Positions 1-6,503 of a DNA stretch of 10,034 nt are shown here, piece by piece (position 1 is the first letter of the stretch; each line of letters begins with the position of its first letter). The DNA comes from JBLFWJ01 sp047611425 (GTDB lineage: Bacteria > Bacteroidota > Bacteroidia > UBA10329), in assembly GCA_047611425.1 (NCBI GenBank), contig JBLFWJ010000126.1:1-10034 (forward strand), in the 5' to 3' direction. The notes under the pieces were generated by a model that had not been told where the DNA came from, searched no databases, and saw nothing but the letters and a program-made list of their open reading frames with translations. A program made the translations under genes and the position numbers.

Positions 1-500
1 GAACTGACAGATTCTGCCTGTTTTTCCGCCCATAATAGGTCGTTCTGATTGTATACAATAACCTTCAACTCATTAGCTTTAGGATATATTGCAGGCAAAG
101 GTGGTACCGTTTTCTTTGGTGAAAGACAGATCCAATCAAATGACCCCGTCAAATCATAGGAACCAGCCGTTTCTAAATGAATCGAAAACCCTTCTTCAGC
201 TAAACGTTCGGTAATTCTAGAAAGTTGATATCCGGTTGGTTCGCCACCGGTTAAAACAACTGTTCTTGCAGGAAAGGAAGCTGCCCTCGATATGACCTCT
301 CGAATGTCTGTAAGCGGATGAAGCGCTGCATTCCAGCTTTCTTTAACATCACACCAATGACATCCAACGTCACATCCTCCAATTCGAATAAAATAGGCCG
401 AAGAACCCGTGTGGTGGCCTTCTCCTTGAACTGTGTAAAAGTCTTCCATAATTGGAAGGAATTCCCCAGTCTTCAGTTTTTCTTCTACGTCAGTTTCCAC
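1..500 (-). CDS. queE: 7-carboxy-7-deazaguanine synthase QueE (3' end cut by window)
   Basis: Radical SAM enzyme that converts 6-carboxy-tetrahydropterin to 7-carboxy-7-deazaguanine, the ring-contraction step towards preQ0 and queuosine in tRNA. The reverse strand of 1-500 reads as one open frame. It contains MEDFYTVQGEG near residue 18, the cluster-binding CDVGCHWC (CxxxCxxC, Cys43/47/50 from the chosen start) and the radical SAM GGEP motif at about residues 85-88. These are followed by LETAG and WICLSPKK, typical of QueE. About 166 residues are visible; the C-terminus lies beyond position 1. An in-frame stop at 516-518 leaves no upstream ATG, so GTG at 498-500 is the best start. The first ATG (447-449) would remove the conserved LPIM stretch before EDFYT. 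A TACATTTG box just upstream fits a short leader and the GTG start. The gene is divergent from the SiaB-like gene. Identity is secure; the exact start is less so. Confidence 0.93.
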   Translation of the reverse strand, partial: METDVEEKLKTGEFLPIMEDFYTVQGEGHHTGSSAYFIRIGGCDVGCHWCDVKESWNAALHPLTDIREVISRAASFPARTVVLTGGEPTGYQLSRITERLAEEGFSIHLETAGSYDLTGSFDWICLSPKKTVPPLPAIYPKANELKVIVYNQNDLLWAEKQAESVS

Positions 501-516
501 GGCTAATTTGAGCGGT

Positions 517-547
517 CAAATGTACCCAATTACAATGCGATCAGAAA
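517..547 (-). promoter_or_regulatory. Candidate Bacteroidota promoter of queE
   Basis: On the minus strand, 517-524 reads TACATTTG, an exact match to the Bacteroidota -7 consensus TAnnTTTG. A TTTC lies 19 nt upstream (544-547), a one-mismatch version of the TTTG -33 element. The box is 16 nt from the proposed GTG start of queE, implying a leader of roughly 10 nt. The consensus is established for Bacteroidota; the assignment here is by eye, with no expression evidence. Confidence 0.45.
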
Positions 548-598
548 TGGATTCGTTTTGGAACCTTTCGTGTGATTAATGCGTATCCCCACCCGATT

Positions 599-1147
599 AT
601 GACAGAGGGCAATCACAATATTCTTAATCTTGATAAGATGATGACCGAAAGCCAGATTATTCTGGCTTTTCGTGATACCATCAATCAAGATACCCTTGAC
701 GGCTTATACTCGATCGCAGAATCGAGAATGGAAACCTTGGAAAGCGAGCGTTCGGTAAAGAAGCGAATCTTTAATATCCTTATCGAATGTTCGCAGAACA
801 TTGTAAAACACAGTACGGAAGAACACGGGAAGTATGGTCCATTAGTCGCTCTTGCAAAGCAGGGTGACACATTTGTTATTATCGCCTCCAACCCGATTGC
901 CACTGACAGCATTCAGGATTTGAAAGATAAAATTGACAAGATTAATAACGTGGACCCCGCTGATGTGCTTCAATTCTACACAGAGAGCCTGATGAAATCC
1001 GAATTCTCATCTAAAGGCGGAGCGGGCCTTGGTCTTTTGGATATTTATAAAAAGTCGGGTAGCAAGCTTGAATATAATATTCAAACTGTTGAAGATGGAA
1101 GTGCCATGCTAACGCTGACAGTTCGGGTTGCCCCTAAAGCTCATTGA
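599..1147 (+). CDS. SiaB-like protein kinase (GHKL-type ATPase, DUF6272 family)
   Basis: Small single-domain protein of 182 residues resembling SiaB. SiaB is the GHKL-fold Ser/Thr kinase that in Pseudomonas phosphorylates the partner SiaC within the SiaABCD system controlling c-di-GMP and aggregation. Visible ATP-site features are an N-box-like ILIECSQNIVKHS (Glu and Asn spaced ExxxN, residues about 60-72) and a glycine-rich lid motif KGGAGLGLLDIYKKSG (about 139-154). There is no signal peptide or membrane segment, so it should be cytosolic. The ATG at 599 lies just ahead of the conserved part. An in-frame GTG at 572 would add nine residues (191 in all), and neither start has a convincing ribosome binding site. 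SiaC (DUF1987) often sits beside this gene but is absent here: the neighbour upstream is queE, and downstream a convergent gene overlaps the 3' end by 7 nt. Family call fairly firm; pathway role is inference. Confidence 0.8.
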   Translation: MTEGNHNILNLDKMMTESQIILAFRDTINQDTLDGLYSIAESRMETLESERSVKKRIFNILIECSQNIVKHSTEEHGKYGPLVALAKQGDTFVIIASNPIATDSIQDLKDKIDKINNVDPADVLQFYTESLMKSEFSSKGGAGLGLLDIYKKSGSKLEYNIQTVEDGSAMLTLTVRVAPKAH

Positions 1148-2388
1148 GTTGCCGCCTTGGCCGCGACCACGCCTCTACTCCAACTACCTACTTCTTCAAT
1201 TTTAATTACCAAAATTTGATTCAGCGCTGGGTCCCTGATTTCAATATGCTCCGTGCCTTTAGAAACGCTTTCTAACGCTAGGACTTTTCCTGTAAGATCA
1301 GAAATCCCCACCCTACCTTCTGTTTTCATTTTGGCATGCCATCGAATGTTTATCCTACCATCTATTCTTCTGATAACAATAGCTTCTTCATTATAACTTT
1401 CAATCCCGTTGGGATGTAGAATTGTGGTCACGTCTGTATGATACAAGCCTGGACCACTCAAATTAAATTCTCGAGTAAAGAAGACTGAAAGTGAATCGTC
1501 AAATGCCACACCCTCTGTCTGCTGAAACGAATGCTCAGGAAGATTCAATCTGCGTTTGTTACCTCTTAATGGGTTTCCGCTAGGAAAGTCATTCAACAGG
1601 TACATAAATGGTTGTAGCTGTTCTGAATACCCGAGGAGCATTACCACATCATCTGTTGGTCGAATACTGGCATCCGTAACCAACCCTTCTACATTGAATG
1701 AATCTATCAAAGTCGCCTCATAAGTTCCGGAAACCGCAGGTACTCGGTAAAGACGCGTCTTGTTGTCTACCCAGTTTTTGGAGAATAAGTGTAAACTATC
1801 GTTGTGAAACACCATTGCTTCGCAATCAAAATCTGTTTGGTGAAAAAGTGGCGTAAAATCAACCTGGTCGGGATATGAGTATGAGATGTGTTCAGCCTCT
1901 ACAATTGTGTCACCCGTAGATTGTAAAACAGGTTCCCATGGCACTTTGTAAACCCCTAAATCTGTCCTTGACCCCTGGTTATTGCCAAAATCCCCGATAT
2001 AAAAATGCACTCCATCCGAGGCCAAGGCTTCCCAATCAACATTGGTTGAATTATCAATAATGACAGTTTTTAAAACCGAACCGTTATTTGGATCCAACTG
2101 ATACAATTCTGTCTCGTTGCCGCTATCATTTATTGTCCATAGAGATTCATCATGATAAAGTAAACCCGATGATTCCGTTACTACGGAAGACATCGGGTCT
2201 GCAACGGTTATGGCGTAAACAGATTGAGGATTGTATTGACACGACCCATCATTGATTTCTGCCAACGAATTAAAATTCAATGCAAGCGTATCCATGCAAC
2301 CTGGCACTTGAGCTTGTATTGAAAAAGAAATGGCCACTGCGAGAGTGGCCATTCCGATGATTTTATTTCTTTTTCTTCTTAATGACAT
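1141..2388 (-). CDS. Secreted beta-propeller-like protein with GCxD/DGSC motif and atypical T9SS-like C-terminus
   Basis: Predicted exported protein of 415 residues with no specific function recognised. The N-terminus is a clear Sec signal peptide: basic SLRRKRNK, a hydrophobic stretch to about residue 24, then a likely cleavage after AQA-like SIQAQ (about 27). Residues 30-50 carry GCMDTLALNFN and NDGSC, the short cysteine motif common in Bacteroidota surface proteins. Residues about 55-325 contain blocks such as VDWEALASDGVHFYIGDFGN, DCEAMVFHNDSLHLFSK, TRLYRVP and TEGVAFDDSLSVFFTRE, suggesting a beta-propeller. The C-terminal about 75 residues (INIRW, GRVGISDLTGKVLALESV) resemble a type A T9SS sorting domain, but the end GVVAAKAATQ is unusual. 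The ATG at 2388 gives the best signal peptide; ATG 2352 is an alternative, and the open frame extends further upstream without sense. The start overlaps the AP2 gene by 26 nt, suggesting co-transcription. Confidence 0.8.
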   Translation of the reverse strand: MSLRRKRNKIIGMATLAVAISFSIQAQVPGCMDTLALNFNSLAEINDGSCQYNPQSVYAITVADPMSSVVTESSGLLYHDESLWTINDSGNETELYQLDPNNGSVLKTVIIDNSTNVDWEALASDGVHFYIGDFGNNQGSRTDLGVYKVPWEPVLQSTGDTIVEAEHISYSYPDQVDFTPLFHQTDFDCEAMVFHNDSLHLFSKNWVDNKTRLYRVPAVSGTYEATLIDSFNVEGLVTDASIRPTDDVVMLLGYSEQLQPFMYLLNDFPSGNPLRGNKRRLNLPEHSFQQTEGVAFDDSLSVFFTREFNLSGPGLYHTDVTTILHPNGIESYNEEAIVIRRIDGRINIRWHAKMKTEGRVGISDLTGKVLALESVSKGTEHIEIRDPALNQILVIKIEEVGSWSRGVVAAKAATQ

Positions 2389-2908
2389 TAAGACTTCCTG
2401 TCTTGCCAAACAACTCGATTGACTTCTTGTTGTAGGCCTCAGCAGCTTCTTCTGCCGTATCGTAAAAGCCAAGGTTAAAGGCTTTGCGATCATGATAAAT
2501 CACTGCTCGGAATCTGTTTTTCTCCTTGGTTACACCTCTGTACCCAGAACGGCTTTTGAAGTTAGACATGTGTCTACGAAGCATTCCCATAGTCACCCAC
2601 TCCAAATTCTCTACGCGAGAATCAAGTACGTTACTGTTAATGAATCGCACAAACAACTTCTTGTCGCTCTTTGGCTTTTTAATGTATGTGTCCGCTATCC
2701 ATTTGTGTAGGTAAATGGTTTCGTAAACGGGTCCTTTTTTCGTTGTGATACAACGTTGGTAAACTGCGTATCCATTGGAATGGCCCCGCAGGTTTTTGAG
2801 AATGTTGATTGAGGATAGATACTTATCCTTATCAATGGCTTCTTGGACTTTAGTGTCCATTACAACCTTCTTCCCATTGTTCTTAAGTGTAATTTTTACT
2901 GTGCTCAT
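2363..2908 (-). CDS. AP2-domain DNA-binding protein with degenerate HNH-like region
   Basis: Protein of 181 residues. Residues 122-168 form an AP2/ERF-type DNA-binding domain (SGYRGVTKEKNRFRAVIYHD, then NLGFYDTAEEAAEAYNKKSIELFG). Residues about 67-107 resemble phage-type HNH_3 homing nucleases (YLHKWIADTYI, then SRVENLEWVT). The catalytic histidine expected in VNHxDGN is replaced: the text reads VRFINSNV, with Phe89 at the His position and Asp/Ser in place of the following asparagines. The nuclease is therefore probably inactive. HNH plus AP2 is a known homing endonuclease architecture, so a domesticated relative acting as a DNA-binding regulator is plausible but inferred. The tail is a run of lysines (KKKKK). 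It lies 30 nt after folD and overlaps the next gene by 26 nt in another frame. It has no signal peptide. Domain calls are good; the biological role is unknown. Confidence 0.85.
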   Translation of the reverse strand: MSTVKITLKNNGKKVVMDTKVQEAIDKDKYLSSINILKNLRGHSNGYAVYQRCITTKKGPVYETIYLHKWIADTYIKKPKSDKKLFVRFINSNVLDSRVENLEWVTMGMLRRHMSNFKSRSGYRGVTKEKNRFRAVIYHDRKAFNLGFYDTAEEAAEAYNKKSIELFGKTGSLNVIKKKKK

Positions 2909-2938
2909 GATACTTAATAGATTGGTTAGATATTGGTT

Positions 2939-3820
2939 TTACTTGCTCTTTTTCCTTGCTTCTAATGTGTTCATTAATAATGCAGCAATGGTCATTGGAC
3001 CAACACCACCTGGTACTGGTGTAATGTTACTGCTTTTCGGTGCTACTTCTTTGTAATCTACGTCACCTACCAACTTATATCCTCTCTCCCTTGACGCATC
3101 ATCTACTCTATTAATTCCAACATCTATAACGATTGCTCCTTCTTTTACCATATCAGCCTTCACAAACTCTGGCTTACCGATAGCGGCAATCAAAATATCT
3201 GCCCTTCTGGTGTGGTCTTCAAGATCTTTTGTTCTGCTATGACAAACAGTAACTGTACAATTTCCCGGCTCACTATTCTGACGCAGTAACATCGACATTG
3301 GACCACCAACAATATTACTTCTTCCTAATATTACGCAATGTTTTCCAGATGTAACAAAACCGCTTCGGCTAATTAGTTCAATTATTCCCTTTGGAGTGGC
3401 CGAAACGAATCCATCAAGCCCCAATGCCAGCTTTCCTACATTAATTGGATGAAACCCGTCTACGTCCTTTTCCGGCTTTATAGCTTCAATTACTTTGGTT
3501 TCATCAATCCCTTTAGGCAAAGGCAACTGCACGATGAATCCATCTAATGAATCATCGTTGTTCATTTTATCCACTTCGGCAAGCAACTCTTCTTCAGTGG
3601 TTGTTGCTGGAAGTCTCAATAGTGAAGACTTGAATCCAATTTTTTCGCAGGCTTTGACTTTGGATCCAACATATGCTTGGCTAGCTGGGTCGTCTCCGAC
3701 AAGAATGGCTCCCAGATGGGGGGCTCTTTTTCCCGAATCCAGAATCTCTTTTACAGAGATTGCCAACTCAGCTTTAATCTGATTTGAGATAGCGCGTCCG
3801 TCTAAGATCTCGCCACTCAT
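2939..3820 (-). CDS. folD: Bifunctional methylenetetrahydrofolate dehydrogenase / methenyltetrahydrofolate cyclohydrolase
   Basis: Cytosolic one-carbon enzyme that oxidises 5,10-methylene-THF with NADP and hydrolyses 5,10-methenyl-THF to 10-formyl-THF, feeding purine and formyl-methionyl-tRNA synthesis. At 293 residues it has normal family length. Catalytic landmarks are YVGSKVKACEKIGF (Tyr50, Lys54), the VQLPLP signature with Gln98, and PEKDVDGFHPINVG with Asp121. The Rossmann nucleotide site is VILGRSNIVGGPMSMLL (about 163-179). The second FolD signature is SSNITPVPGGVGPMTIAALL (263-282). All key residues are present. The ATG at 3820 precedes the usual ILDGRAIS start. It is followed after 30 nt by the AP2 gene and preceded, 107 nt away, by ffh. 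Confidence 0.97.
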   Translation of the reverse strand: MSGEILDGRAISNQIKAELAISVKEILDSGKRAPHLGAILVGDDPASQAYVGSKVKACEKIGFKSSLLRLPATTTEEELLAEVDKMNNDDSLDGFIVQLPLPKGIDETKVIEAIKPEKDVDGFHPINVGKLALGLDGFVSATPKGIIELISRSGFVTSGKHCVILGRSNIVGGPMSMLLRQNSEPGNCTVTVCHSRTKDLEDHTRRADILIAAIGKPEFVKADMVKEGAIVIDVGINRVDDASRERGYKLVGDVDYKEVAPKSSNITPVPGGVGPMTIAALLMNTLEARKKSK

Positions 3821-3909
3821 ATTTTAGTAATCAGAATTTTCAATTGTTTACTTTTTACTTTTCGTGAGTACAATGCCATCCAGCCATGGTAGCAATCACA
3901 AACTGAAAA

Positions 3910-3939
3910 CAATTATACAGTTTTTTACTAACGACCAAA
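3910..3939 (-). promoter_or_regulatory. Candidate Bacteroidota promoter of folD
   Basis: Minus-strand TATAATTG at 3910-3917 is one mismatch from TAnnTTTG. TTTG at 3936-3939, inside the last codons of ffh, is a -33 candidate 18 nt upstream. The pair lies in the 107-nt ffh-folD gap, about 90 nt ahead of the folD ATG. The same bases contain a weak inverted repeat (AAACTG at 3900-3905 and CAGTTT at 3918-3923) that could instead act after ffh. Evidence is by eye only. Confidence 0.3.
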
Positions 3940-5259
3940 AGGCATCTTCGGCATCATCTGTTTTCCTCCTCCTTTTCCACTCATCATTTTCATGAGTTTT
4001 TTACTCTGATCGAATTGCTTTAATAGGCGATTCACTTCTTGAACAGTTGTTCCGCTACCACCTGCAATTCTTTTCCTTCTACTTCCGTCTATTCGCGCTG
4101 GGTGCTCCTTCTCAAATTGTGTCATTGACCCAATGATTGCCTCAACACTTTTAAATGCATCATCATCAATATCAACATTCTTCAACGCTTTGCCCATTCC
4201 TGGAATCATGCCGAGCAGGTCTTTCATATTGCCCATCTTTTTAATCTGGGCAATCTGATCGACAAAATCATTTAAGTCGAAGGTATTCTTAGCAATCTTC
4301 TTTTGAAGTTTTCTGGCCGACTCTTCGTCATATTGTTCCTGAGCCTTCTCAACCAAAGAGACAATGTCTCCCATACCAAGAATCCTGTCGGCCATTCTAT
4401 CTGGATGGAAAACATCCAACGCCTCAGGCTTCTCACCAATTCCGACAAACTTGATTGGTTTTTCGACAACCGAACGAATCGTTAATGCCGCGCCACCTCT
4501 GGTGTCACCATCTAACTTGGTAAGAACAACACCATCAAAATTCAATCGATCATTGAAGGCTTTGGCGGTATTAACCGCATCCTGACCGGTCATTGAATCG
4601 ACCACAAAAAGTGTCTCTTGTGGTTGAATTGCTTTATGAACCTGATGGATTTCATCCATCATTTCCTTATCCACAGCAAGACGACCAGCGGTATCCACAA
4701 TCACCGTATTGTAGCCTTTTTCCTTGGCGTGTTGAATAGCCGCTTTTGCAATTGCTACAGGATTCTTGTTCTCTACTTCAGCGTAGACTTCAACACCAAC
4801 CTGCTCTCCTAATGTTTGAAGCTGATTGATTGCTGCCGGACGATAAACATCACATGCCACCAAAAGAGGTCGCTTGTTTCGTTTGCTTTTTAAATGGAGT
4901 GCCAGTTTTCCGGAAAATGTCGTTTTACCAGAACCTTGAAGGCCTGCTATCAAAATCACGTTAGGTTCACCTTCTAGATTGATGTCGGCATTGGATCCGC
5001 CCATCAACTGAACCAACTCGTCCTTGACAATCTTAACCATCAATTGACTTGGCTTAACAGCCGTCAATACATCTTGTCCGAGTGCCCTTTCCCTTACTCT
5101 ATCGGTAAATTCCTTTGCAACCTGAAAATTGACATCGGCATCTAATAGTGCCCGTCTAACTTCTTTAACGGTCTGTGCTACGTTGATCTCGGTGATTTGA
5201 CCTTCACCTTTCAGCGTTTTAAACGCTTTGTCAAACTTTTCGCTCAGATTCTCAAACAT
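3928..5259 (-). CDS. ffh: Signal recognition particle protein Ffh (SRP54 GTPase)
   Basis: SRP GTPase that binds hydrophobic signal sequences and 4.5S/6S SRP RNA and docks ribosomes to FtsY at the inner membrane. At 443 residues it has full length. The N domain opens with MFENLSEKFDKAFKTLKGEG. The G domain has G1 GLQGSGKTT (106-114), the DVYRPAA motif (137-143), G3 DTAGR (189-193) and G4 TKLD (247-250), followed by GDTRGG. The methionine-rich M domain includes MGNMKDLLGMIPGMGKALKN and the RNA-binding SRRKRIAGGSGTTVQEVN. The tail GKGGGKQMMPKMPFGR is normal. The ATG at 5259 gives the standard start. Downstream, 107 nt separate it from folD; upstream is the 334-nt gap with the structured element. 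Confidence 0.98.
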   Translation of the reverse strand: MFENLSEKFDKAFKTLKGEGQITEINVAQTVKEVRRALLDADVNFQVAKEFTDRVRERALGQDVLTAVKPSQLMVKIVKDELVQLMGGSNADINLEGEPNVILIAGLQGSGKTTFSGKLALHLKSKRNKRPLLVACDVYRPAAINQLQTLGEQVGVEVYAEVENKNPVAIAKAAIQHAKEKGYNTVIVDTAGRLAVDKEMMDEIHQVHKAIQPQETLFVVDSMTGQDAVNTAKAFNDRLNFDGVVLTKLDGDTRGGAALTIRSVVEKPIKFVGIGEKPEALDVFHPDRMADRILGMGDIVSLVEKAQEQYDEESARKLQKKIAKNTFDLNDFVDQIAQIKKMGNMKDLLGMIPGMGKALKNVDIDDDAFKSVEAIIGSMTQFEKEHPARIDGSRRKRIAGGSGTTVQEVNRLLKQFDQSKKLMKMMSGKGGGKQMMPKMPFGR

Positions 5260-5404
5260 GGTATTTCACTTTTTCTAAAATGGACTGCGAAGTTAAGTAT
5301 TGAGAAACGAGATTCCTTATAGGATTATGTGACATGACAACGCAAATGCATCCAATTGTGACCGTTCTGTTAACGCGTGTCAATTATGGTTTGTTAAGGC
5401 AGTG
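5260..5404. other. Gene-free stretch upstream of ffh
   Basis: This AT-rich left half of the 5260-5593 gap must hold the ffh leader and probably its promoter. I searched the minus strand for TAnnTTTG and found no convincing match. No tRNA-like or protein-coding pattern is visible. Confidence 0.5.
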
Positions 5405-5495
5405 AATTTGGTGCGAGCGTAGCGTTAGTGATGCAAGCGGTTACCCCGCAGTGAAGTGTAGCAAAGCGGAATGAAACGAGGAGTATGAGCGGCAG

Positions 5496-5515
5496 CACGA
5501 CCTTTGCGAAGCGTG
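5496..5515. other. Hairpin 1 of the intergenic element
   Basis: CACG (5496-5499) pairs with CGTG (5512-5515). After a two-base bulge, CTT (5502-5504) pairs with AAG (5509-5511) around a TGCG tetraloop. No T-tract follows on either strand, so a simple intrinsic terminator is unlikely. Confidence 0.45.
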
Positions 5516-5528
5516 GTTCAGCGCGTTG

Positions 5529-5557
5529 GAGCTTAGGGAACGCCCTTCGACAAGCTC
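5529..5557. other. Hairpin 2 of the intergenic element
   Basis: GAGCTT (5529-5534) pairs with AAGCTC (5552-5557). Nested inside, AGGG (5535-5538) pairs with CCCT (5543-5546) around AACG, leaving TCGAC as a bulge. The structure could form on either strand or extrude from DNA. It lacks a terminator T-tract. Confidence 0.5.
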
Positions 5558-5593
5558 AGGGGCCACCCAAATAATTTAGAAAGCAAAATTGAT

Positions 5594-6286
5594 TCAAGGA
5601 ATCTGAATTTCCGCTGCTCCTTTTAGGCCAAAGTGCTTTCTAAACATCCAAGTAAAAAGGTAAAGGAGTGGAGTGTCGAATGCTGCTACGAGCACTTTGA
5701 AGAGGAAGCCGTTGAGAAATAGGATTAGGAATAATTCCCATTTGATGACTCCTGCAAAACATAGGAAAAGCAGCACAGTAGACGTATCAACCAACTGTGA
5801 TGTTATGGTGCTGAAGTTGTTTCGAAGCCAGAGGTGTTTGCCTTTGGTGAGCTTTTTCCAATAATGGAACATGCGTACATCTATAAATTGGGCCGTTAAA
5901 TAGGCCAACATTGACGCGCCAACTGCACTTCCTGTTAGTCCAAAAACTGAGGTGAATTTCTCATCGTTTACTGGCGACCAGCTAGTTGCAGGAACTGAAT
6001 CGGCCAGCATTACCACTCCCAACGTGAACAAACTTGCAAGCAATCCTGCGAAGACTACTCGATCGGCTTTTTTCCGACCATAGACTTCGGAAATGATGTC
6101 GGTTACTAAAAAGGTAATCGGGTAAGGAAGGATACCAACGGAAATCTCAAATGTGTATAGCCCGAAAGGCGACCAGGTGAAAAATTTCTGGAAGATGAGA
6201 TTACAGGCCACCAACGAGGCGATGAAAATCCCCCCGAGCATGAGGTAGATGAATTCGGCCTGATATTTCTGTTTTTCAGAAAGCAC
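5594..6286 (-). CDS. yhhQ: Queuosine precursor transporter (YhhQ / VUT family)
   Basis: Inner-membrane protein of 230 residues in the family that imports preQ0/preQ1 (formerly DUF165). It has about six hydrophobic segments, including residues 13-33, 45-62, 79-96, 117-135, 168-192 and 196-214. Family hallmarks are PITFLVTDIISEVYGRKKA (56-74), AQFIDVRMFHYWKK (132-145) and WLRNNFSTITSQLVDT (153-168). The ATG at 6286 gives a short charged leader before the first helix. The gene stands alone, with 217 nt upstream and 334 nt downstream. Together with queE about 5 kb away it suggests that the organism both makes and salvages the queuosine base, unless this transporter has another substrate. Confidence 0.9.
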   Translation of the reverse strand: MLSEKQKYQAEFIYLMLGGIFIASLVACNLIFQKFFTWSPFGLYTFEISVGILPYPITFLVTDIISEVYGRKKADRVVFAGLLASLFTLGVVMLADSVPATSWSPVNDEKFTSVFGLTGSAVGASMLAYLTAQFIDVRMFHYWKKLTKGKHLWLRNNFSTITSQLVDTSTVLLFLCFAGVIKWELFLILFLNGFLFKVLVAAFDTPLLYLFTWMFRKHFGLKGAAEIQIP

Positions 6287-6342
6287 TGTGTCGGATTAAG
6301 CCTGTTGTGATGGTTAAGTTGAAGGTATTATTTGTTTGACCG

Positions 6343-6366
6343 AGGCTAAAAATATGAGAATAGCCT
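6343..6366. other. Inverted repeat upstream of yhhQ
   Basis: AGGCTA (6343-6348) and TAGCCT (6361-6366) are perfect inverted arms around 12 A-rich bases, in the 217-nt gap between the TPM operon end and yhhQ. It may be an operator-like site or part of the operon end. There is no clean T-tract, and a chance occurrence is possible. The rest of 6287-6503 shows no gene or clear terminator. Confidence 0.25.
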
Positions 6367-6503
6367 TAGCTCTGCGAAGTTTTTAAACGAAGGTTAGGCA
6401 ATTAAGAACGAAACTTGGGCCGTCTAAAACAGGTTTAATTCGACACTTGTTGCAAGAACGGAAAAGAAGTTGACTAAAAGTGATGCGTGAAAAGAGAACA
6501 GGA

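Larger units (their letters stand above)
5405..5565. repeat. GC-rich structured intergenic element (candidate dispersed repeat)
   Basis: A noncoding block of about 160 nt, visibly richer in G and C than the flanks. It is built from short recurring words such as GCGAGCG, GCGTAGCG, GCAAGCGG, GCAAAGCGG and GCGAAGCG. It contains two hairpins (5496-5515 and 5529-5557) and ends in CCCTTCGACAAGCTCAGG (5543-5560), a word that recurs in intergenic regions of many Bacteroidota genomes. It lies between the 3' end of the yhhQ gene and the 5' side of ffh. I infer a dispersed, non-autonomous intergenic repeat, but only one copy is in the window, so copy number cannot be shown. A structured RNA is the main alternative. 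Confidence 0.5.

Noticed and set aside
318..506. Rightward 62-residue open frame
   Set aside because: Antisense to the radical SAM part of queE, whose motifs are unmistakable on the other strand.
2389..2493. 35-residue N-terminal extension of the secreted propeller protein
   Set aside because: It lies wholly inside the AP2 coding region and would bury the signal peptide; the start at 2388 is far better.
2775..3056. Rightward open frame with hydrophobic stretches
   Set aside because: Antisense to the 3' end of folD and the 5' end of the AP2 gene, both strongly supported; the hydrophobicity comes from complementing Lys/Asn/Glu codons.
3900..3926. Possible terminator after ffh (AAACTG/CAGTTT arms)
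   Set aside because: The stem is only six A/T-rich pairs with a 12-nt loop, and the T-run is on the strand opposite to transcription.
5260..5340. Promoter of ffh
   Set aside because: Minus-strand TTTG and TATAAGGA occur at plausible spacing, but the latter is a poor match to TAnnTTTG, so I do not call it.
5405..5565. tRNA, SRP RNA or riboswitch in the ffh upstream gap
   Set aside because: I found no T-arm GTTCRANNC, cloverleaf pairing, SRP Alu/S-domain motif or known aptamer core; only simple hairpins are visible.
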